From: Acidimicrobiia bacterium
GTDB lineage: Bacteria; Actinomycetota; Acidimicrobiia; Spongiisociales; ZC4RG35
Direction: 5' to 3'
Length of the DNA stretch: 11,430 nucleotides
Assembly: GCA_030623125.1 (NCBI GenBank)
Contig: JAUXMQ010000010.1
Span: 1 to 11,430 of the forward strand
The notes under the pieces were generated by a model, which saw only the letters and a program-made list of their open reading frames with translations, was not told the DNA's origin and did not search any database. Positions 6,595-11,430 of this stretch are shown in pieces. The first letter of the stretch is position 1. Every line of letters starts with the position of its first letter. A program made the translations under genes and the position numbers.

Positions 6595-6610
6595 TTAACG
6601 GATGAATAAA
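6595..6610. promoter_or_regulatory. TTAACGGA-type motif between the regulator and the small-gene pair
   Basis: Plus strand TTAACGGATGAATAAA lies in the gap between the response regulator (minus) and the divergent small gene (plus). It closely matches the minus-strand element TTAACGGAAGATTTA over the htrA upstream region. A regulator bound here could act on both directions. The match is seen directly; the binding protein is inferred. Confidence 0.42.
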
Positions 6611-6700
6611 CCTTGGTTCTGACATGTCTCGGGCAAGTATGGACATCCGGCCTACGGAATTGGCAACCTTTTGCCGATAGAGGGAGTCGGAGAAGAAGAG

Positions 6701-6877
6701 ATGGTCGTAACGTTCATCACCAAAGACCCTGACGGTTTGCACACTTACACCGGTCACATCGTGAGCAGGGGACCGACCACGATCGTCCTCCTCCTCACAG
6801 AACCCTTCGGCCTCTCGGGAAGGTCGGTTCAGTTCCGGATCTCGGACATTGTCGAGGAAAAGGCAATTTCGGCCTAG
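6701..6877 (+). CDS. Small hypothetical protein, beta-rich, 58 residues
   Basis: I do not recognise this protein. The ATG at 6701 has GGAG 8 bases upstream and gives 58 residues; an in-frame TTG at 6671 would add 10 residues but has poorer initiation context. The sequence alternates hydrophobic strands and turns (VVTFITKD, HTYTGHIVSRG, TTIVLLLTEP, VQFRISDIVEEK), suggesting a small beta-barrel or SH3-like fold, with no signal peptide or membrane helix. It stops 9 bases before the next gene, so the two are probably co-transcribed, and it faces away from the response regulator with a shared upstream region. It is open, compact and has a good ribosome site, which favours a real gene, but function is unknown. 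Confidence 0.6.
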   Translation: MVVTFITKDPDGLHTYTGHIVSRGPTTIVLLLTEPFGLSGRSVQFRISDIVEEKAISA

Positions 6878-6886
6878 CCTGACGCC

Positions 6887-7153
6887 ATGTTCATAGACGC
6901 TTCGACAGTGGAGGCACTTCTCATAATTGGGGGTGTCGGTGGGGTAGCTGGTCTGATCGGTGGGTTTTTGGCCAGCGCCGACAGCCTGTTCGGGACCATT
7001 CTCATGGGTGTCATCGGTGGCATCGCCCTATCGGCGATCTTCCGAATTGCCGGGGCTCCTTCGATCTACGCCATAGGCGATGACTTCTCAGTGGTCTGGG
7101 GAGCTGTGGGCGGTCTCGTCCTCGGCTTCGTGGTGGGCCGCAGCAACGTCTAG
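6887..7153 (+). CDS. Small Gly-rich membrane protein, GlsB/YeaQ/YmgE-like
   Basis: This 88-residue protein is almost all membrane: a Gly-rich helix at about 8-29, a second at about 34-56 (GTILMGVIGGIALSAIF) and a third at about 67-84 (VVWGAVGGLVLGFVVG). The GTILMGVIGGI stretch and overall three-helix layout recall the transglycosylase-associated (PF04226) family of small stress-related membrane proteins, though the match is by eye. Helix 1 repeats GGVGGVAGLIGG, which suits tight helix packing or oligomerisation. The ATG is 9 bases after the preceding stop with no clear ribosome site of its own, so translational coupling is likely. Next to an envelope-stress regulator, a role in membrane stress is plausible but not shown. 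Confidence 0.68.
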   Translation: MFIDASTVEALLIIGGVGGVAGLIGGFLASADSLFGTILMGVIGGIALSAIFRIAGAPSIYAIGDDFSVVWGAVGGLVLGFVVGRSNV

Positions 7154-7170
7154 TGGTCTGTCGCTCAATT

Positions 7171-7201
7171 GATGCCGCGGTGTCACCGAGTCATCGGCGT
7201 C
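7171..7201. terminator. Possible shared stem-loop between converging genes
   Basis: GATGCCG and CGGCGTC can pair over 7 bp with one G-U, enclosing a smaller CGG/CCG dyad. It lies between the membrane-protein gene (plus) and the oxidoreductase gene (minus), which end toward each other, so it could end transcription from either side. There is no T-tract, so confidence is low. Confidence 0.3.
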
Positions 7202-7239
7202 AGGGCGTCGCATATGCTCTTTCGTGAGTTGAGAAGGGC

Positions 7240-8190
7240 TTAAGCGGTTTCGACGGCTGGGCGTATTTCGTCGGCGAACCGTTCGACTGTTTCGAAGTCG
7301 AATGGCGCTGCGACTTCGATGATGAAGTTGGTCACCCCGATCTCCTTCCAGGCGACCATGAGTTCGGTGATTCTCTCCGGTGTGGTCACGTAAATGTCGG
7401 CTTCGTCGAGAACGGATTCTTCGAGCTTGTTCGCTGCGATCTGGCTGCGGAAGAATGACAACGCTTCTTCTTCAGTGTCTCTTATGACCGGACTAAAGAA
7501 GGCTGATCGTTCGATTTCTGAGTGGTCGCGTCCGGCCTCTTCGCATCGTTGTTCGAACACTCGGTGTTTGTCTCTCATCCGGTCAAGGTCCCTGTGGCCC
7601 ACCCAGTTCCAGATGTCGGCATATCGAGCCACGGTCCGCAGGGTCTTCCGCTCACCGCCACCACCGATCAGAATTGGCAGTCGATCTCTCACCGGCAACG
7701 GGTGAAGCCGAGCACCGACCATCGTATAACGGCCACCTTCGGGTGATGTGACAGATCCGCCGTCGAGCAACGACCTGATCGCAGCCACCGACTCGTCCAA
7801 CCAGGAGAGACGGTCACCGAAGCCAGAACCGAACTCCAATCCGAACGCGGTGTGCTCTGCTTCGAACCAGCCGGCTCCGAGACCCAGAATTGCCCGACCG
7901 TCCGAGACGTGATCCAAAGTTGTCGCCTTCCTGGCCAATAGGCCCGGATTCCAGAAGGTGTTCGCTCCAGTCAGCACCCCCAACTCGACCCGCGAGGTGA
8001 CCTGTGACCACGCCGACAACAACGTGTAAGCGTCGAACGTGTCCTGATCAGGGTCCCCCATTACCGCCAACGCATGCTCCCACGTCCACAACTGGTCATA
8101 ACCCAACGACTCAGCCCTCTTTGCAGCATCACGAGCCTCAGACCAAGAGAAGACCTGGTTCCACAATTGAAGCCCGAGACGAATCCCCAC
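7240..8190 (-). CDS. Luciferase-like (LLM class) F420-dependent oxidoreductase
   Basis: This 316-residue protein should be a TIM-barrel flavin- or F420-dependent oxidoreductase of the bacterial luciferase-like superfamily. Family features are the first strand IRLGLQLWNQ, AAKRAESLGYDQLWTWEH near 22-39, TSRVELGVLTGANTFWNPGLLARKATTLDHVSDGRAILGLGAGW split across about 65-108, and the LPILIGGGGERKTLRTVARYADIWN region near 171-195, the phosphate-binding part in this group. In actinobacteria, most such proteins use F420, so F420 is a family-based inference; substrate is unknown. The GTG at 8190 is the only reasonable start: a stop lies four codons upstream, and a weak AGGT precedes it. It follows sufB by 78 bases on the same strand. 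Codon third positions change from G/T-rich in the 5' part to C/A-rich toward the 3' end. Confidence 0.9.
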   Translation of the reverse strand: MGIRLGLQLWNQVFSWSEARDAAKRAESLGYDQLWTWEHALAVMGDPDQDTFDAYTLLSAWSQVTSRVELGVLTGANTFWNPGLLARKATTLDHVSDGRAILGLGAGWFEAEHTAFGLEFGSGFGDRLSWLDESVAAIRSLLDGGSVTSPEGGRYTMVGARLHPLPVRDRLPILIGGGGERKTLRTVARYADIWNWVGHRDLDRMRDKHRVFEQRCEEAGRDHSEIERSAFFSPVIRDTEEEALSFFRSQIAANKLEESVLDEADIYVTTPERITELMVAWKEIGVTNFIIEVAAPFDFETVERFADEIRPAVETA

Positions 8191-8268
8191 CAGCCCAACC
8201 TACATCAGCCGACCAGCCTCCAATGGGTTGGCCATCATTGAGTCACTCAGGCCTTCCACAAGGCATGG

Positions 8269-9678
8269 CTATCCCACCGCTCCGGCCTTCGCCATGTTGA
8301 GCTCGATCAGCCGGTTCATCTCCACCGCGTACTCCATCGGCAGTTCCTTGATGATCGGCTCGATGAACCCTGCAACGACCATCGACGTTGCCTCTTCTTC
8401 GGTGAGACCCCGCGACATCAGATAGAACAGTTGCTCCTCACCGACTTTGGAAACGGTCGCCTCATGACCGATTTCGGCGTCGTTCTCCTCGATCTCCATG
8501 TAGGGATAGGTATCCGACCTGCTCTTGTCGTCGAGGATCAGGGCATCGCAGCGCACAAAACTCTTGGCGTTCTCCGCTCCGGGCTCCACTCTGACAAGAC
8601 CGCGATAGCCGGCGCGACCGCCATCCTTGCAGATCGACTTGGAAACAATCGTGGAGGTGGTGTCGGGAGCGACGTGAACCATCTTGGCGCCGGCGTCCTG
8701 ATGTTGACCCTCGCCCGCAAAAGCGATGGAGAGCACTTCTCCGTGTGCGCCGGGCTCCATGAGCCACACCGCCGGATACTTCATAGTGAGGCGGCTTCCC
8801 AAGTTTCCGTCGACCCATTCCATGGTGGCGTTTCGGTAGGCGGCGGCCCGCTTCGTAACCAGATTGAAAACATTGTTCGACCAGTTCTGAATCGTCGTGT
8901 AGCGGCAGCGGCCACCCTCCTTCACGATGATCTCGACAACGGCTGAATGCAACGAGTCGGTGCTGTACGTCGGTGCCGAGCAACCCTCGACGTAATGCAC
9001 GTAGGCGCCCTCGTCGACGATTATCAGCGTCCGTTCGAACTGGCCCATGTTCTCCGAGTTGATCCTGAAATAGGCCTGCAAAGGCTGATCGACCTCAACG
9101 CCGGGCGGCACATAGATGAAGGAGCCACCGGACCAAACGGCCGAGTTGAGTGCGGCAAACTTGTTGTCGCTGGGCGGGATGATCGTCCCCATGTGCTCTT
9201 TGACGATGTCCGGGTAGTCGCGCAGTGCGGTGTCCATGTCTGTGAAGAGCACACCGAGTTCCTCGAGATCCTCACGGTTGCGGTGGTACACAACCTCCGA
9301 CTCATATTGCGCGGTAACCCCCGCCAGGTACTTACGTTCGGCCTCGGGGATGCCGAGCTTCTCATAGGTTTCCTTTATGGACTCGGGAACCATGTCCCAG
9401 TCCTTTTGCTGCTCACCCTCCGGCTTGACGTAGTAGTAGATGTTGTCGAAGTCGATGTCGTCCAGGGCACCACCTCCACCCCATTTGGGCATGGGTTTGC
9501 TGAGAAATCGCCGATACGACTTCAGCCTGAAGTCGAGCATCCATTCGGGCTCGCCTTTCATGGCAGACATGTCGCGAATGACGTCCTCGTCCAGTCCCCT
9601 GCGAGGCTCGAAAGCAAGTTCGACCTCGTCGTGCCAGCCGAGCTGGTAGCCGCCTAGATCAATATCAACTGTGGCCAT
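8269..9678 (-). CDS. sufB: Fe-S cluster assembly scaffold protein SufB
   Basis: This 469-residue protein is the main scaffold subunit of the SUF iron-sulfur assembly complex, normally working as SufBC2D in the cytoplasm. It is collinear with the family: GEPEWMLDFRLKSYRRF near 42-58, the YESEVVYH stretch near 125-132, the central beta-helix with EGCSAPTYS (Cys233) and SICKDGGRAGYRG near 348-360, then VRCDALILDD (Cys377) and AEIGHEATVSKVG (His405, Glu406), the residues tied to cluster assembly in well-studied SufB. No intein interrupts it. ATG at 9678 begins the expected MATVDIDLGGY and has GAGGTGG about 7 bases upstream; the extra 40 residues readable to 9798 cover the promoter. No sufC, sufD or sufR is visible beside it, which is unusual for this gene in actinobacteria. 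Confidence 0.97.
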   Translation of the reverse strand: MATVDIDLGGYQLGWHDEVELAFEPRRGLDEDVIRDMSAMKGEPEWMLDFRLKSYRRFLSKPMPKWGGGGALDDIDFDNIYYYVKPEGEQQKDWDMVPESIKETYEKLGIPEAERKYLAGVTAQYESEVVYHRNREDLEELGVLFTDMDTALRDYPDIVKEHMGTIIPPSDNKFAALNSAVWSGGSFIYVPPGVEVDQPLQAYFRINSENMGQFERTLIIVDEGAYVHYVEGCSAPTYSTDSLHSAVVEIIVKEGGRCRYTTIQNWSNNVFNLVTKRAAAYRNATMEWVDGNLGSRLTMKYPAVWLMEPGAHGEVLSIAFAGEGQHQDAGAKMVHVAPDTTSTIVSKSICKDGGRAGYRGLVRVEPGAENAKSFVRCDALILDDKSRSDTYPYMEIEENDAEIGHEATVSKVGEEQLFYLMSRGLTEEEATSMVVAGFIEPIIKELPMEYAVEMNRLIELNMAKAGAVG

Positions 9679-9737
9679 GGAAACCCACCTCAAAAGGAAC
9701 TGTTTTGGGGCTTCGATAACGACGCCCGATGAATTAA

Positions 9738-9753
9738 CACTATCACGGTAGTG
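9738..9753. promoter_or_regulatory. Dyad across the predicted sufB transcription start
   Basis: CACTATCACGGTAGTG is an imperfect palindrome (CACTA/TAGTG outer arms plus an inner C-G pair) located just downstream of the sufB -10 box, over the predicted start of transcription. An operator in that place would block initiation. Suf operons are commonly controlled by Fe-S-sensing Rrf2-family repressors (SufR, IscR), so such a regulator is the leading guess; the site was not matched to a known consensus. Confidence 0.45.
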
Positions 9754-9755
9754 GG

Positions 9756-9784
9756 ATTGTACTCGACCGTTTTCGATGGGGAAA
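9756..9784 (-). promoter_or_regulatory. Likely sufB promoter
   Basis: On the minus strand TACAAT (9761-9756) is a good -10 box, preceded at 17 bases by TTTCCC (9784-9779), a poor -35 box (three of six consensus bases). Transcription would start near 9749, giving a leader of about 70 bases before the ATG. The -10 box and spacing make this the best promoter in the window. Confidence 0.5.
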
Positions 9785-9812
9785 GGTCTCATGGTCATGT
9801 AGGTTTCGTGCC

Positions 9813-10250
9813 GTGCCGGTGATCGTTGTAGGTGCAGACACTTCCGCTGGTCAGGCCATCCTCGATGGCCTGGCTGAGCCGGATCGTGAGATCAGGGCGT
9901 TCGTCTCCGATGAGAGCGTCTGTGCGCAACTGAAGAGGAGCGGCTTCAAGGTAGCCCTCGGAGATGTCTCTGACGAGAGTCATGTGGAGACGGCATCTAC
10001 CCGGTGCTTCTCGGCCATACTCATCGTCGAAGCAGCCATGGACGACCGGGAGCGATCCTTCGCCCAAACCGTCGACGATGTTCTTCGCGGCTGGGCAAGA
10101 GCCGTGGCCAACTCGGAGGTGACCCGGGTCATATGGGTCTCGCACGCTGAACACCCACGAACTCCAACCAGGGAGGTCGTCAGGGTGGATCCCGACGATC
10201 CCGAGCTTGTTGAGAAGGTCGTTGCGTTGGACGACGCTCAGACGATCTGA
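9813..10250 (+). CDS. Short Rossmann-type NAD(P)-binding protein (NmrA/SDR-like fragment or stand-alone domain)
   Basis: This 145-residue protein opens with a beta strand and glycine loop, VIVVGADTSAGQAILDGL, then strand-helix units (IRAFVSDES, FKVALGDVSDES, FSAILIVEAAM, VTRVIWVSHAE) that fit the N-terminal half of an NmrA-like or extended-SDR Rossmann fold. The glycine loop GADTSAG lacks the usual second and third glycines, and the catalytic Tyr-x-x-x-Lys of dehydrogenases is absent, so a binding or regulatory role is more likely than catalysis. Typical NmrA-like proteins are near twice this length. The start is GTG at 9813 with weak AGGT upstream; it is divergent from sufB. Its last 13 bases overlap the end of the converging peptidase gene. 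A minus-strand frame over 9795-10154 also exists but has no recognisable features. Confidence 0.7.
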   Translation: MPVIVVGADTSAGQAILDGLAEPDREIRAFVSDESVCAQLKRSGFKVALGDVSDESHVETASTRCFSAILIVEAAMDDRERSFAQTVDDVLRGWARAVANSEVTRVIWVSHAEHPRTPTREVVRVDPDDPELVEKVVALDDAQTI

Positions 10251-10876
10251 ACGGAACCGTCAATCTGGTTGAGCAGGGTCTGCATCTTCCGCAGCAGGTC
10301 CGCATGATCCCGTTCAAACGCGGCTTCGAGATACGGATATGGGTTCAACGGTCGTCCGTTGAGACGAAGCTCGAAGTGGGTGTGGGGCGAGTTGCCCTCC
10401 GCGTTGCCGGAGTCGCCGGCCCAACCGATGAGTTGACCGGCCTCGACCGAGGCGCCTTCCTCGACACCTGGCGCCAGGGTCAGTGTCCATGGGCCTTCGC
10501 CGCTGTCGTCGTCAAAGCCGTCATTGTTGAGATGGATGTAGTAGGTCTCCCAGCCTTCGGCGTGTTCGATGATCAGATAACGACCGGCTCGAGGGCTCTC
10601 GTTCACCTTGACCACAACACCGTCGGCAGCAGCGTACACCTCGGTCATCTTGGCGTCCGCGATGAGATCAGTTCCGATGTGCCTGCGGCCCCCAGATCGG
10701 CGCGCGCCCCAATCGTTGGAGAAGCTCGTCTTGTCGGTCTCCTGGGGGAACCGAATCTCAAACGGCGCAGTGGCATCAGAGTGGGCTTGTGCCGGCGGTG
10801 CCGGGACAACCACGATGAAACCGACCGCCAACGCCGCGACAAACGCAGCCAGGCGCCTGATGGTTCTGAACAGCAT
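10238..10876 (-). CDS. Secreted M23-family metallopeptidase (LytM-like)
   Basis: This 212-residue protein should be exported and cut, or regulate cutting of, peptidoglycan cross-bridges. A signal peptide covers about 1-31 (RTIRR, a long hydrophobic stretch, then APPAQA before HSDAT). The M23 domain carries the zinc ligands and catalytic residues of the family: His66 and Asp70 in RRHIGTDL, His115 in YYIHLNN, and His165/His167 in SPHTHFELRLNG. All are present, so it is probably active rather than a degenerate regulator. A short C-terminal helix (ADLLRKMQTLLNQI) follows. The ATG at 10876 has GGAGG four bases upstream; the extra 17 residues readable to 10927 lack a signal and ribosome site. It overlaps the Rossmann-type gene tail to tail by 13 bases. 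Confidence 0.9.
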   Translation of the reverse strand: MLFRTIRRLAAFVAALAVGFIVVVPAPPAQAHSDATAPFEIRFPQETDKTSFSNDWGARRSGGRRHIGTDLIADAKMTEVYAAADGVVVKVNESPRAGRYLIIEHAEGWETYYIHLNNDGFDDDSGEGPWTLTLAPGVEEGASVEAGQLIGWAGDSGNAEGNSPHTHFELRLNGRPLNPYPYLEAAFERDHADLLRKMQTLLNQIDGSVQIV

Positions 10877-10989
10877 GAAGCCTCCGTGGGATTCTGGAAG
10901 AAGACCGGGACTGATTGCGCGCCCCAAAGACCATGTAACGGTATGGAGGTATCAACTTTATGCAAACCCGGGGTTAGACGGAATGGCTC
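10877..10989 (-). promoter_or_regulatory. Leader region of the M23 peptidase gene
   Basis: The gap between the DUF6941-like gene and the peptidase gene has no frame with gene-like features. A weak promoter pair, TTGCAT and TACCGT with 16 bases between, can be read on the minus strand, and AACCCCGGGTT is a short GC palindrome just after the upstream gene. I looked for the conserved parts of a c-di-AMP (ydaO) riboswitch, often found before cell-wall hydrolase genes, and did not see them. Confidence 0.25.
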
Positions 10990-11430
10990 CTAGTCCGGTT
11001 CCGGCTGGGTTCTGAGAACCCGGGCTCGCACGGAGAATCGAAGCCTGGAGACCGGCTCGTCATCCACGGAGATCACAAACGAGTAGGAACCTTCCCTCTC
11101 GAACATCAGATTGTTGAAGGTGAACGAACGGATCAGACCGAAGTCGGATGCGTTGGGCGGATGCTGCGTGCTCGACGGCATCGCTATGTAGTGTGAAAGC
11201 GGGCGCGGTAGGAGCGGGTGACCGTCTGCGTCTTGCAGCTCGACCGTGAGTTTGAGACTGTCGCTGGCCCAGGAAACCGGAACCCGGAGTCGCAGTCCAA
11301 TGGCTAGGCTGGGATGTCTTGCAGGAAATCTCTGAACCCAGAGCGTGTCCCATCCCCCACCGAGGATGAACAGCTTGCCACGCACCGCCTGTACCGCGTC
11401 TGCGAGGAGCGCCACGTCGACGCCGGGGCC
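10990..11430 (-). CDS. DUF6941-like hypothetical protein, 5' end beyond the window
   Basis: At least 146 residues are encoded, and the frame stays open to the right edge (GPGVDVALLADAVQ), so the start is probably outside the window. A GTG at 11415 exists but would cut off the VDVALLADA opening that I would expect in this group. The sequence has VRGKLFILGGGWDTLW, RFPARHPSLAIGLRLRVP, a LTVELQDADGHPLL strand and a C-terminal GSYSFVISVDDEP followed by a strand ending the protein. This resembles small actinobacterial beta-sandwich proteins annotated DUF6941, recognised by eye and not checked. It has no signal peptide or membrane helix in the visible part. Function is unknown. It is separated by 113 bases from the peptidase gene. 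Confidence 0.62.
   Translation of the reverse strand, partial: GPGVDVALLADAVQAVRGKLFILGGGWDTLWVQRFPARHPSLAIGLRLRVPVSWASDSLKLTVELQDADGHPLLPRPLSHYIAMPSSTQHPPNASDFGLIRSFTFNNLMFEREGSYSFVISVDDEPVSRLRFSVRARVLRTQPEPD

Noticed and set aside
8251..8264. Short hairpin GCCTT/AAGGC just after sufB
   Set aside because: Only a 5-bp stem with a 4-base loop and no T-tract; too weak to call a terminator.
8004..8300. Pro/Thr-rich plus-strand frame of 98 residues
   Set aside because: It reflects the C/A-rich plus strand opposite the 5' part of the oxidoreductase gene and runs into sufB; no ribosome site or fold.
8947..9657. Plus-strand frame of 236 residues opposite sufB
   Set aside because: sufB is collinear with its family over this whole stretch; the opposite frame has no recognisable domain.
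9795..10154. Minus-strand frame of 119 residues opposite the Rossmann-type gene
   Set aside because: It lacks hydrophobic core patterning, whereas the plus frame shows regular strand-helix units and a glycine loop.
10304..10993. Plus-strand frame of 229 residues opposite the M23 peptidase gene
   Set aside because: The minus strand encodes a signal peptide and all M23 active-site residues; the plus frame shows no such features.
1..11430. CRISPR array, tRNA, rRNA, insertion sequence or attachment site
   Set aside because: No regularly spaced repeats, no tRNA-like cloverleaf, no transposase or integrase frame and no long terminal inverted repeats were noticed on reading either strand.

Overview
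The window looks like chromosomal DNA from a high-GC actinobacterium, perhaps an uncultured Acidimicrobiia-type lineage; the lineage is inference. The support is GC-rich coding, frequent GTG and TTG starts, a response regulator/kinase/HtrA cluster like mycobacterial mprA-mprB-pepD, an actinobacterial-type B12 riboswitch, and an F420-type luciferase-like oxidoreductase. No mobile element, CRISPR array, tRNA or rRNA was seen.

Layout. 43-3540 (minus) is a corrinoid uptake and activation operon. It starts with a cobalamin riboswitch, followed by a substrate-binding lipoprotein, a FecCD-type permease, an ABC ATPase and a CobO-type corrinoid adenosyltransferase. The coding sequences overlap by 4 to 8 bases. 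3577-6569 (minus) holds an OmpR-type response regulator, a HAMP histidine kinase and a membrane-anchored HtrA/PepD-like serine protease, an envelope-stress module. 6701-7153 (plus) has two small genes facing away from the regulator: an unrecognised 58-residue protein and a small Gly-rich membrane protein. 7240-8190 (minus) is the luciferase-like oxidoreductase. 8269-9678 (minus) is sufB, with no other suf gene visible beside it. 9813-10250 (plus) is a short Rossmann-type protein, overlapping tail to tail with a secreted M23 peptidase (10238-10876, minus). 10990 to the right edge (minus) is a DUF6941-like protein cut by the window.

How they work together. Under corrinoid shortage the riboswitch should permit expression of the lipoprotein, permease and ATPase, which import corrinoid; the last gene adenosylates it to the coenzyme form. 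The two-component system probably senses envelope stress and controls the protease. A shared TTAACGGA-type motif upstream of both htrA and the regulator gene suggests it controls its own operon twice.

The most interesting structural features are three. The riboswitch expression platform folds terminator, ribosome-binding site and start region into one short hairpin with a visible competing helix. The TTAACGGA motif recurs in the two-component cluster. A dyad lies across the predicted sufB transcription start. I saw no clearly new multi-gene system; most genes belong to known families.
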